Shown here: in pieces, positions 1 to 5,351 of the stretch | How positions within the stretch are numbered: position 1 is the first letter of the stretch | How the letters are laid out: every line of letters starts with the position of its first letter | Source: Treponema sp. | Lineage (GTDB): Bacteria; Spirochaetota; Spirochaetia; Treponematales; Breznakiellaceae | DNA length: 5,351 nucleotides | NCBI GenBank assembly: GCA_009780595.1 | Contig: WQZT01000125.1 | Coordinates: 1 to 5,351, forward strand | Reading direction: 5' to 3' | Made by a program: the position numbers and the translations under genes | Notes under the pieces: model-generated | The model's database searches: none | Told to the model about the DNA's origin: nothing | What the model saw: the letters and a program-made list of their open reading frames with translations, nothing else

Positions 1-372
1 ACCTAAAATTTGGCGGTACTCGTCATCGGTCGGCTGGCGGTGAGCGCCTGTCGCAACCATAAAAGTAACAGCGCCGCCCAGCCCAGCCTTTTCGATTTCC
101 GGCATGAGAGCTGTCAGCATTGCCTCTGTAGGCGTTGGTCTTGTGGCATCGTTAATGATAACAAGGAGCTTTGTGCCGCCCTGCAAAAAATCCTGCAGGA
201 CAACGCCGTTCTGTTTCCCAGATGCCCCGTAGGGCTTATTCAAAGCGGCAACAAGCAACGCTTCCGCACCGCCTTCGGCATGGTACTCGTTGGGTTCTGC
301 CACCGCCAGAAGATTTTCCTCAGAAAATTCAAGGGGAAAACTCTTGTTCAGATAGGGTAATTGCAAGAGCAT
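1..372 (-). CDS. larA: LarA-family (nickel-pincer racemase, DUF2088) protein, N-terminal part only
   Basis: This is the first 124 codons of a gene that continues past the left edge. Read on the minus strand, the ATG at 370-372 follows a perfect AGGAGG (378-383) at 5-nt spacing, which fixes the start. The visible part matches the LarA N-terminal domain: NDATRPTPT at residues 74-82 and ATGAHRQPTDDE at 107-118. Asp75, Arg78 and His111 keep the spacing of Asp72, Arg75 and His108 in Lactobacillus plantarum LarA, residues of its active site. LarA enzymes are cytosolic and use a nickel-pincer nucleotide cofactor to racemise lactate or other 2-hydroxy acids. The family is broad, so the substrate cannot be told from this fragment. 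The C-terminal domain and the Lys that binds the cofactor lie outside the window. It is the last visible gene of the run, 28 bp after the 163-aa membrane protein. The family is fairly certain; lactate racemase activity is not. Confidence 0.85.
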   Translation of the reverse strand, partial: MLLQLPYLNKSFPLEFSEENLLAVAEPNEYHAEGGAEALLVAALNKPYGASGKQNGVVLQDFLQGGTKLLVIINDATRPTPTEAMLTALMPEIEKAGLGGAVTFMVATGAHRQPTDDEYRQILG

Positions 373-400
373 AATAACCTCCTTCGTTACTTGTTATTCT

Positions 401-892
401 TTACCGTTCCCCCGCGTCAGAACTCAAAGCTTTCGGCGGGCCGAGAACTTCCGCCATGATGACCGCCTGTTTCAACGGGGAAAGATGGTTCAGGTTGAAA
501 GCAAAATCCTGCCCCGCCGAACTTGTCCGTGCCGCCGCAGACGCTTTCATCGGAAACAGTTCGTCAAAGCTGGGCGATGGCAGCGGCGGGGGAGCTTTCG
601 GCGCGGCGGGTTTTGCCGCCTGTTTTTTAGCAGGCGGCTTTACCGGAGACACCGAAGACGGTTTTTTCAAATACCCGGGAATATAATCGTCCTCTTCTTC
701 TTCAAGGAGAACCAGAGGAGTTCTGCGGGTTTTCTGACGCGCCATTGGCTCATATTCCGGCTCGGCTGACGCGCCCTCAGCGGTGTTCTTCTCCTCTTCC
801 GCTCTCTGCTTTCTCGCCTGAGCTATAGTCCTGCCCAGAAAAATTGCCAGCGCAACGGCGATAAAAATCACATTGGAGAAGTTTTCAAACAT
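401..892 (-). CDS. Single-pass membrane protein of 163 aa, function unknown
   Basis: I do not recognise a characterised family. Residues 7-20 form one short hydrophobic membrane segment, followed by a basic stretch (residues 21-30), giving a likely N-out, C-in orientation. Residues 30-72 are highly charged, with an acidic block EEEEDDY at 64-70. Residues 78-108 are a low-complexity Lys/Ala/Pro linker. The tail, about 131-156, looks folded: it has a helical LSPLKQAVIMAEVL followed by GPPKAL, and this is the only part with the look of a conserved motif. The start is supported by GGAG (900-903) at 7 nt. The gene starts 12 bp after the floA stop, so it is very likely in the same operon. A role as adaptor or partner of the FloA/NfeD membrane assembly is inferred from position and topology only. 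The Pro/Ala-rich linker explains several long open frames on the opposite strand, which I treat as shadows. Confidence 0.85.
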   Translation of the reverse strand: MFENFSNVIFIAVALAIFLGRTIAQARKQRAEEEKNTAEGASAEPEYEPMARQKTRRTPLVLLEEEEDDYIPGYLKKPSSVSPVKPPAKKQAAKPAAPKAPPPLPSPSFDELFPMKASAAARTSSAGQDFAFNLNHLSPLKQAVIMAEVLGPPKALSSDAGER

Positions 893-904
893 GTGCCGTC
901 TCCG

Positions 905-1951
905 TTAGCGTCCCGTCGTAGCGGGCGGTGTCGGAGTTCCGGGAGTGCCTACTTGCCCCGCCGATCCGCTACTGCCGCCGATAGAAGTCCGCATATCGGT
1001 GTCAGCCTGGATATTTTTCAGGCGGTAATAATCCATCACGCCAACGTGCCCGTTCTTGAAAGCTTCGGCAATCGCCAGCGGAATTTCCGCCTCCGCCAAA
1101 ACGACCTTCGCGCGGTTTTCCTGCACTTTGGCAATCATTTCCTGCTCCTGCGCGAGAGCCACCGCCCGGCGTTTTTCGGCTTCCGCCTGGAAACGGCGCT
1201 TGTCGGCATCCGCCTGATCCGCCTGAAGTTTTGCACCAACGTTTTCGCCAACGTCAATATCCGCAATATCAATCGACAGAATCTCGAACGCCGTTCCCGC
1301 GTCCAATCCCTTTTTCAACACAGTTTTGGAAATATTATCGGGATTCTCAAGCACCGTTTTGTAACTCTCGGAAGAACCGATGGTAGTAACAATACCTTCG
1401 CCAACGCGGGCGATGATTGTCTCCTCTGTCGCACCGCCGACCAGCCGCTCGATGTTCGCACGCACGGTAACCCGCGCCTTAACGCGAAGCTGGATACCGT
1501 CCTTCGCCACCGCATCAATCGTGGTTTTGCCCTTGCTGGAATCCGGGCAGTCGATAACCTTCGGGTTGACGCTGGTTCGCACGGCTTCGTACACATCGCG
1601 CCCGGCGAGGTCAATCGCCGCCGCCCGCTGGAACGGCAGGGGAATGTTCGCCTTGTTCGCCGCCACCAACGAGCGGCTGACCTTGTACACATCCCCGCGC
1701 GCCAGAAAGTGCGTTTCCAGCATATCGCTGTCAACGTTGATTCCGGCTTTGGTAAGCATAATCCTTGAATCGACAATGGTGCCGGGCGTTACGTGCCGCA
1801 GCCACATTCCAATGAGCTTGCCCATACCGACATACGCGCCCGACAAGAGCGCCCGCAGCCAGAGCCCGAAAAAACGGAAAAACAGGATTAAAAATCCCAG
1901 CGCTAAAAGCCCGACAAAAACAATTAGAAAAAAAGACGGAACTTGAAACAT
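905..1951 (-). CDS. floA: Flotillin-like protein FloA (UPF0365, SPFH/PHB-related)
   Basis: The 348-aa product is a membrane scaffold protein that in Bacillus forms oligomeric foci in the inner leaflet (functional membrane microdomains). Residues 7-27 are a hydrophobic anchor, with a second hydrophobic stretch near 29-50. The SPFH-like core follows, with runs typical of Flo[15 protein letters not shown] (107-120), [17 protein letters not shown] (158-174), [19 protein letters not shown] (176-194) and [20 protein letters not shown] (225-244). Residues 244-300 are an Ala/Glu/Lys-rich coiled coil, then the [18 protein letters not shown] motif (304-321). Compared with Bacillus FloA there seem to be a few extra residues around 135-145 ([10 protein letters not shown]) and an added Gly/Pro/Thr-rich tail of about 20 residues after 325. 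The ATG at 1949-1951 follows AAGGAG at 6-7 nt, and the TAA stop of nfeD overlaps that site, suggesting translational coupling with the upstream partner gene. Confidence 0.96.
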   Translation of the reverse strand: MFQVPSFFLIVFVGLLALGFLILFFRFFGLWLRALLSGAYVGMGKLIGMWLRHVTPGTIVDSRIMLTKAGINVDSDMLETHFLARGDVYKVSRSLVAANKANIPLPFQRAAAIDLAGRDVYEAVRTSVNPKVIDCPDSSKGKTTIDAVAKDGIQLRVKARVTVRANIERLVGGATEETIIARVGEGIVTTIGSSESYKTVLENPDNISKTVLKKGLDAGTAFEILSIDIADIDVGENVGAKLQADQADADKRRFQAEAEKRRAVALAQEQEMIAKVQENRAKVVLAEAEIPLAIAEAFKNGHVGVMDYYRLKNIQADTDMRTSIGGSSGSAGQVGTPGTPTPPATTGR

Positions 1952-1961
1952 TAAAAACTCC

Positions 1962-3518
1962 TTACACTCTTCTTACGATAATTCTATTTCCCCGCACGCG
2001 GGTTACTGTAATATCTTTGCCTTCCTCGACAAACTCGCCATCGGCTTCAACCGTATAAATCTTGCCGTCAATCAGCGCCCGCCCCGAAGGACGCAAAACC
2101 GAATCGGTAACGCCGAATTTTCCAACCAACGCAAGAAACACTTCCTCGTCCTCGCTCGCCATGCCGGATTGGGCTGAATAAGTCGTTCCGGCGGGGTGCG
2201 ATGCTTCGTACGCCTTCATCGCCGGGGAATCCGGATCGGGGCCGCCAGCGGTTCCGGTGATGGCGGCTTTCAGCATAAGCCTGTCGAACATCCTGATTTT
2301 GGGGCCGGCAAGGGCGATAATTACGATGCCGACAACTGACGCGATAAAACTCATAAAAACGACCAGCGCGTTCCGCCCCAAAACCTGCCATTCCCAGTCA
2401 AAGCGCGGGAGAACAAAATCCTGCATCGACAGCACGAGGGAAACCCCGATGAGAAGAATGCCGGAAATGCCGACAACGCCAAAGCCCGGCAACACGAAAA
2501 TCTCCACCGCCAAAAGCCCCAGCCCTAACAGGAAAAGAATGATTTCAAGGGAATCGACCCGCCCCAAAAGGGCGCTGGAGCCGAACACCAGAAGAAACGC
2601 CATAATACCTGCAACGCCGGGAATGCCAAACCCGGGGGACTGAAGTTCCAGAAAAATCAGCACCAGCCCCAGCAGTATCAGAATTCCCTGCACCATTCCC
2701 GATGTCAGAAACGATACAAACGCATCCGCTGCGCTCGGCGACGATTCGGTCAGCAGCACGCCATCCCCGATAGTGGCAAGGAGGCTTTCGCGGTCATCCA
2801 GCAAGTCGGTGATAAGCCCCAAATGCAGCGCTTCCCCGGCGGTAAGTGACAGGAGCTTGCCGCGCTCGGAGATAATCCCCACGCGCTGAATTCCCGCCGC
2901 GCCGCCGTCACGCTCCATCCGCAGCAGTTCATCAGACGTTACCGCTTTCGTTTCCCCGCTGATAATAACTTCCCACAGCTCGATGTCAAAATCCACCATC
3001 GCAAGCCCGATGCCCACCGGATGCCCGTTCCGCTCCGCCAGCGCCGCCATTTGCGAGCGCACCGCGGCGACAGTCTTTTCCCCCGCCGCCGTTGTCCCTT
3101 CCGGCCCCGCCAGCACAGGCGCCGCCGCCCCGACAGACGTTCCCGGAGCCATGTAAATATCCTGGCAGGAAAAGGCGATGATCGCTCCGGCAGACCAGCT
3201 AACCCCGACAGACGTTTCGCTGGGAGTGATCCACGCGATAGTTCTGGCGTTTGTTATAGATGTAATAAACGAGGTAATCTGCAAGGTCGCGTCCACGCGC
3301 CCGCCAAACGTGTCAATTTCGAAAATGAGGTACTGCGCGCCCTGCGCCAACGCCTTGCGGGCTTCCCGCCGAATAAAAACCGTGGTTGACGGAGCAATTT
3401 CACCGCGAATAGGAATAAGCCACACCGATGTCCCTTCGGCAGACTGGGCTATGGCAAGAATAGGAAAAAGAAGGCAAATCAGTATTGCCACTCTGTAAAT
3501 TTTTCGTAGAGAACTCAT
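1962..3518 (-). CDS. nfeD: Long-form NfeD membrane serine protease (ClpP-like domain plus OB-fold tail)
   Basis: I chose the ATG at 3516-3518, giving 518 aa. The frame is open to a TTG at 3597-3599, but the extra 27 codons are AT-rich, would overlap the lipoprotein gene, and precede a good signal peptide: basic n-region (R5, K6, R9), hydrophobic 10-23, and a likely cut after AIA-24. Residues 31-250 form the ClpP-like protease domain, with [10 protein letters not shown] (69-78), SWSAGAIIA (107-115) and [14 protein letters not shown] (122-135). Ser109 and Lys148 are the likely Ser-Lys dyad, 39 residues apart, against Ser97/Lys138 in the archaeal homologue PH1510. About five membrane segments lie at 276-291, 301-318, 325-343, 347-365 and 384-404. 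Residues 455-518 are the NfeD OB-fold, with [20 protein letters not shown]1510 cleaves the C-terminus of its stomatin partner. Here the adjacent gene encodes FloA, the usual genomic partner, so regulation or processing of a membrane scaffold is the likely role. Confidence 0.95.
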   Translation of the reverse strand: MSSLRKIYRVAILICLLFPILAIAQSAEGTSVWLIPIRGEIAPSTTVFIRREARKALAQGAQYLIFEIDTFGGRVDATLQITSFITSITNARTIAWITPSETSVGVSWSAGAIIAFSCQDIYMAPGTSVGAAAPVLAGPEGTTAAGEKTVAAVRSQMAALAERNGHPVGIGLAMVDFDIELWEVIISGETKAVTSDELLRMERDGGAAGIQRVGIISERGKLLSLTAGEALHLGLITDLLDDRESLLATIGDGVLLTESSPSAADAFVSFLTSGMVQGILILLGLVLIFLELQSPGFGIPGVAGIMAFLLVFGSSALLGRVDSLEIILFLLGLGLLAVEIFVLPGFGVVGISGILLIGVSLVLSMQDFVLPRFDWEWQVLGRNALVVFMSFIASVVGIVIIALAGPKIRMFDRLMLKAAITGTAGGPDPDSPAMKAYEASHPAGTTYSAQSGMASEDEEVFLALVGKFGVTDSVLRPSGRALIDGKIYTVEADGEFVEEGKDITVTRVRGNRIIVRRV

Positions 3519-3524
3519 GCTTTT

Positions 3525-3553
3525 ATTGTAGCACCTCCGAGGCTTTTTGTCAT
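3525..3553 (-). promoter_or_regulatory. Probable sigma-70 promoter directly before nfeD
   Basis: On the minus strand, ATGACA (3548-3553) is separated by exactly 17 bp from TACAAT (3525-3530). Each hexamer matches consensus at 5 of 6 positions, and TGC just before the -10 gives an extended -10 element. Transcription would start about 7 nt past the -10, at 3518-3519, which is the first base of the nfeD ATG or the base next to it. The resulting mRNA would be leaderless. The promoter lies between the lipoprotein stop and nfeD, so nfeD-floA and later genes could be expressed without the lipoprotein. Confidence 0.6.
3533..3538 (-). promoter_or_regulatory. Distant Shine-Dalgarno site of nfeD, inside the promoter spacer
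   Basis: GGAGGT on the minus strand lies 14 nt before the nfeD ATG, longer than the 5-9 nt seen for the other genes here. It falls between the -35 and -10 of the proposed nfeD promoter, so it would exist only in read-through mRNA from the lipoprotein gene and not in mRNA from the nfeD promoter. Confidence 0.5.
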
Positions 3554-3579
3554 ATATCTTTTTAATTTTGTTGATGATT

Positions 3580-3930
3580 TTAAGGTTTCGGCGCGACAAC
3601 TCTCACTACGAGCAAGCCCTCGTTAGTGATCCCGCTGACTTTCGCCCGTAATATAGTTTCTTGCCCGACTTTCAATCCCTTAATTCTGGCAGCGCGCCCT
3701 GAAGAAGTCAAGAGTTCCACAATGCTGGAATCATCTACCTTAAAACTCACCTTGCGCCCACCTATCCCATCTGAAGGATTTACCATTAAGTAAACAAACG
3801 TTGAGTTGCCTTGCGTTATTTCTATATCGCCCGTCTCAAAATAAAGCGTTATACCTGTATCTTCAAAATCACACCCAACCAGCAGCACCGCAAAAAGCGC
3901 AACCATCGCAAACACAAATCGCCGTTTCAT
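3580..3930 (-). CDS. Small lipoprotein with a bacterial Ig-like (Big-type) domain
   Basis: The 116-aa product begins with a lipoprotein signal: basic MKRR, a hydrophobic run, and lipobox LVGC with Cys20 as the lipid-modified residue. The mature part of about 97 residues looks like one Ig-like beta-sandwich of the BIG_2 kind: a start rich in beta strands (ITLYFETGDIEI, 27-38), a VDDSSIVEL segment (66-74), RAARIKGLKVGQET (79-92) and a final strand LLVVRVV (106-112). Such domains usually mediate adhesion or structural contacts outside the cytoplasm; no specific partner can be named. The ATG at 3928-3930 follows GGGGAG at 5 nt. It is the first gene of the minus-strand run, 61 bp upstream of nfeD. 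Cotranscription with nfeD is possible because I see no terminator between them. The lipoprotein call is strong; the Ig-like call is by pattern only. Confidence 0.88.
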   Translation of the reverse strand: MKRRFVFAMVALFAVLLVGCDFEDTGITLYFETGDIEITQGNSTFVYLMVNPSDGIGGRKVSFKVDDSSIVELLTSSGRAARIKGLKVGQETILRAKVSGITNEGLLVVRVVAPKP

Positions 3931-3963
3931 AAACTCTCCCCTTGTATCTATCTATAAAAACAT

Positions 3964-3979
3964 CTGCGCGCAGGCGCAG
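3964..3979 (-). promoter_or_regulatory. GC-rich hairpin with T run in the lipoprotein leader
   Basis: CTGCGC (3964-3969) and GCGCAG (3974-3979) are perfect inverted repeats with a 4-nt loop. On the minus strand the hairpin is followed by ATG and then TTTTT, and it ends 33 bp before the lipoprotein start. This arrangement resembles a short intrinsic terminator in a 5' leader (an attenuator), but a protein-binding site is also possible. The 6-bp stem and the 3-nt gap before the T run make strong termination uncertain. Confidence 0.4.
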
Positions 3980-4004
3980 TTACAAACACGTGTATATATC
4001 GGTA

Positions 4005-4020
4005 AGAACCGCGTGATTCT
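4005..4020 (-). promoter_or_regulatory. Second, weaker hairpin in the lipoprotein leader
   Basis: On the minus strand AGAATC (4015-4020) can pair with GGTTCT (4005-4010) across a 4-nt loop, using one G-U pair. It lies upstream of the GC-rich hairpin in the same predicted leader. An 8-bp palindrome, ACACGTGT (3986-3993), lies between the two. Function unknown; short stems of this kind can arise by chance. Confidence 0.25.
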
Positions 4021-4049
4021 AGTGTTATATAACTGCTTTTTATACTCTA

Positions 4050-4078
4050 AGTATATGAATATTTTTACGTTTTTTCAA
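4050..4078 (-). promoter_or_regulatory. Probable sigma-70 promoter of the lipoprotein-nfeD-floA run
   Basis: On the minus strand, TTGAAA (4073-4078) and TATACT (4050-4055) are separated by exactly 17 bp in a very AT-rich stretch. The hexamers match consensus at 5 of 6 positions each. Transcription would start near 4043, giving a 5' leader of about 113 nt before the lipoprotein ATG, which is long enough to hold the two hairpins at 4005-4020 and 3964-3979. Confidence 0.6.
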
Positions 4079-4100
4079 TATATGTGATACGTGGCGACAA

Positions 4101-4135
4101 TTGCATAGATTAATACTTCAACTTTATAGTATAGT
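4101..4135 (+). promoter_or_regulatory. Possible galM promoter
   Basis: Two overlapping TATAGT hexamers (4125-4130 and 4130-4135) match the -10 consensus at 5 of 6 positions. The best -35 is TTGCAT (4101-4106) at 18 bp from the first, matching only the TTG. A start near 4137-4142 would leave a very short leader of roughly 11-16 nt, just covering the AAGGTGG ribosome binding site (4142-4148). The weak -35 suggests help from an activator or modest expression. Confidence 0.4.
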
Positions 4136-4152
4136 TTCAGCAAGGTGGTAGC

Positions 4153-5226
4153 ATGAAAATTTCCAGGAAAACATTCGGCGTTCTTTCTAACGGGAAAAAA
4201 GTGCATCTGTACACGTTGAAGGCTGGCGAGTTGTCCCTTTCGGTCTGCACGCTCGGTGCGGCGTGGACGTCCCTCATGGTGCCTTCCTCAGTGCCGGCGG
4301 TGATACCTTCAACGGAAAAGGGGGCTGACGACATTTTGCTGGGTTTCAGCACACTCGAAGGCTACGCAAGCAACCGTTCTTTTGGCGGAACGGCGGGGCG
4401 TTTTGCGGGGCGCATCGGCGGGGCGAAGTTTTCGCTTTCAGGCAAAGAGTATTCCCTGCATAGAAACAACGGCGAAAATTCCCTGCACGGCGAGCGCGTG
4501 GGCTTTGCCAATCAAATCTGGAAGGCTGAAGCCTACGAAGAGCGGGACGGCGTTTTTGTGCGATTCGAACTGAAAAGCCCCGACGGGCAGGAAGGTTACC
4601 CCGGCAATGTGCGGGCGGCGGTGAGTTACGGCCTTACCAAGTCGAACGAGCTTGTCGCAGACTATCAGGCGAAGGTCGACGCTCCCTGCCCGGTGAACCT
4701 GACCAACCGCGCTTTTTTCAACCTTGCCGGAGAAGGCCGGGGCATGAGTGTCCTTTCAACCGAAATGAAACTGTACTGCTCCAACTACCTCGAAACCGAT
4801 GACGCGCTTATTCCCTCGGGCACAATCCTTCCGGTAGCGGGCACGCCCTTTGACTTTACCGCGAAAAAGCCCATCGGCAAGGACATCGGCGCTCTGGCGG
4901 AAACGGCGGCGGGCGGCTATGACCACTGCTTCGTTATCGATAGAGGCGGAGAGCCGGGCGATTTGCGCCCCTTTGCGGAAGTGTACGAACCGTTCAGCAA
5001 GCGGTATATGCGCGGCTTTACCACCCAGCCCGGCGTTCAGTTCTTCTCGGGGAACAATATCTCCGCCGTGTCGGGGAAAATCGGCTCGGTGTATGAAAAA
5101 CACGGCGGCTTTTGCCTTGAAACCCAGCACTTCCCCGATTCCCCCAACAGGCGGGAGTTCCCCTCGGCGATTTTCGGCCCCAACCGCGATTACCACGAAA
5201 AAGCGGTATTCGTCTTTGATTGGTAA
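4153..5226 (+). CDS. galM: Aldose 1-epimerase (mutarotase) with catalytic His replaced by Arg
   Basis: The 357-aa protein spans the whole GalM fold and has no signal peptide, so it is cytosolic. Mutarotases interconvert alpha and beta forms of glucose or galactose. Family motifs in order: FGGTAGRFAGRI (77-88, Arg87), NNGENSLHGE (105-114, His112), SPDGQEGYPG (142-151), PVNLTNRAFFNLAG (180-193), GGYDHCF (254-260, Asp257), TTQPGVQFFSGN (290-301) and GFCLETQHFPD (319-329, catalytic base Glu323). Residue 186 is Arg (codon CGC, 4708-4710), where human GALM has the catalytic His176; Gly86 replaces the usual Asn of ANRI. The protein is about 15 residues longer than human GALM (342 aa), partly through an insert near 44-58. 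AAGGTGG at 4 nt supports the ATG; TAA ends inside a hairpin. It is transcribed divergently from the lipoprotein operon, with no other sugar gene in view. The family is certain; activity is uncertain. Confidence 0.95.
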   Translation: MKISRKTFGVLSNGKKVHLYTLKAGELSLSVCTLGAAWTSLMVPSSVPAVIPSTEKGADDILLGFSTLEGYASNRSFGGTAGRFAGRIGGAKFSLSGKEYSLHRNNGENSLHGERVGFANQIWKAEAYEERDGVFVRFELKSPDGQEGYPGNVRAAVSYGLTKSNELVADYQAKVDAPCPVNLTNRAFFNLAGEGRGMSVLSTEMKLYCSNYLETDDALIPSGTILPVAGTPFDFTAKKPIGKDIGALAETAAGGYDHCFVIDRGGEPGDLRPFAEVYEPFSKRYMRGFTTQPGVQFFSGNNISAVSGKIGSVYEKHGGFCLETQHFPDSPNRREFPSAIFGPNRDYHEKAVFVFDW

Positions 5227-5247
5227 ATCCGCCAAAGGCGGATTTAC
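5223..5247 (+). terminator. Perfect 11-bp hairpin overlapping the galM stop codon
   Basis: GTAAATCCGCC (5223-5233) and GGCGGATTTAC (5237-5247) pair perfectly around an AAA loop, and the left arm includes the galM TAA stop. A T run of five follows only after 7 nt (5255-5259), so as a plus-strand terminator it is plausible but not classic. Being symmetrical it may serve both strands, or protect the 3' end of the mRNA. Confidence 0.6.
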
Positions 5248-5250
5248 TGG

Positions 5251-5274
5251 GGAGTTTTTGCTTGCCAAAACTCC
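5251..5274. repeat. Second 8-bp hairpin after galM
   Basis: GGAGTTTT (5251-5258) and AAAACTCC (5267-5274) are perfect inverted repeats with an 8-nt loop, only 3 nt after the first hairpin. The T run at 5255-5259 lies in its left arm, so the two structures could compete or act in series at the 3' end of galM. The pair may belong to a dispersed intergenic repeat, which cannot be judged from one copy. Confidence 0.4.
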
Positions 5275-5314
5275 ATGCTCGTAGTGTAGGACTGATGCGT
5301 CGAGGGCGGACTAG

Positions 5315-5351
5315 TTAGGCTTGAGCCACGCGCTTTACGGCAACAGCACCA
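5315..5351 (-). CDS. Possible last 11 codons of a convergent gene at the right edge
   Basis: Reading in from the right edge on the minus strand, one frame gives GAVAVKRVAQA and then TAA (5315-5317). The codons (GCC, CGC, GTG) resemble those of the real genes here, and the place fits a gene converging on galM with the hairpins between them. Eleven codons are too few to identify a family or to exclude chance. A second minus frame is also open here but has a Cys/Ser/Pro-rich composition unlike a gene. Nothing else was recognised in 5275-5314. Confidence 0.22.
   Translation of the reverse strand, partial: GAVAVKRVAQA

Noticed and set aside
10..360. 116-codon open frame on the plus strand
   Set aside because: It is opposite the larA fragment, whose active-site motifs and ribosome binding site are unmistakable.
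893..1768. 291-codon open frame on the plus strand
   Set aside because: It lies opposite floA, whose protein is clearly recognisable. The product is Arg/His/Asn-rich with no family resemblance; it is an antisense shadow.
1315..1776. 153-codon open frame on the minus strand within floA
   Set aside because: It is out of frame inside floA and gives a Trp/Arg/Ser-rich product typical of a shifted reading of GC-rich coding sequence.
3531..3548. CCTCCGAGG plus CTTTTT as a plus-strand terminator
   Set aside because: The stem is only 3 bp with a 3-nt loop, and no plus-strand gene ends nearby; the bases are better explained by the nfeD Shine-Dalgarno site and promoter.
3519..3599. Upstream TTG start for nfeD adding 27 residues
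   Set aside because: The extra codons are AT-rich and Lys/Asn/Ile heavy, overlap the lipoprotein gene, and would bury a normal signal peptide that begins at the ATG at 3518.
4083..4098. TGTGA as a possible CRP-type half site upstream of galM
   Set aside because: The second half after 6 bp is GCGAC rather than TCACA, so there is no dyad symmetry.
4756..5268. 170-codon open frame on the minus strand
   Set aside because: It is antisense to the C-terminal half of galM and has no recognisable motif of its own.
5314..5320. GTTAGGC, matching the integron attC right core (GTTRRRY)
   Set aside because: No RYYYAAC left core lies at a suitable distance upstream, and there is no cassette layout or integrase; a chance 7-mer is likely.

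Overview
The window reads as ordinary bacterial chromosome of about 50-55% GC (estimated by eye), with strong Shine-Dalgarno sites and tight gene spacing. Nothing fixes the taxon. The FloA/NfeD pair beside a small lipoprotein would suit a spirochaete of the Treponema type, but Bacillota or another phylum also fits. I saw no rRNA, tRNA, CRISPR array, insertion sequence or phage gene.

Positions 1-3930 hold one run of five genes, all on the minus strand and transcribed from right to left. In transcription order they are: a small Ig-like lipoprotein (3580-3930); a long-form NfeD membrane serine protease (1962-3518); a FloA flotillin-like scaffold protein (905-1951); an unrecognised single-pass membrane protein of 163 aa (401-892); and the first 124 codons of a LarA-family (nickel-pincer racemase) gene that runs off the left edge (1-372). 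The gaps from nfeD onward are 10, 12 and 28 bp. The nfeD stop codon overlaps the floA ribosome binding site, so these genes look co-transcribed and partly coupled in translation. nfeD also has its own good promoter, placed so that its transcript would begin at or next to the ATG, that is, leaderless.

Positions 3931-4152 form a divergent intergenic region. It carries a convincing minus-strand promoter about 120 bp from the lipoprotein gene, a leader with two hairpins (one followed by a T run), and a weaker plus-strand promoter.

Positions 4153-5226 on the plus strand encode an aldose 1-epimerase (GalM). Most active-site residues are present, but the His of the NLTNH motif, the catalytic acid in studied mutarotases, is Arg here because of a CGC codon. 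Downstream (5227-5351) are two consecutive perfect hairpins, the first overlapping the galM stop codon, and possibly the last 11 codons of a convergent gene entering from the right edge.

The minus-strand genes probably build a membrane microdomain: FloA as scaffold, NfeD as its membrane-embedded partner, and the 163-aa protein as a candidate third component. The racemase-family enzyme is encoded in the same transcript with no obvious functional tie. GalM is a separate carbohydrate-metabolism gene. I found no clearly new system. The most notable points are the GalM active-site change, the leaderless nfeD promoter, the structured lipoprotein leader and the conserved-looking tail of the 163-aa protein.
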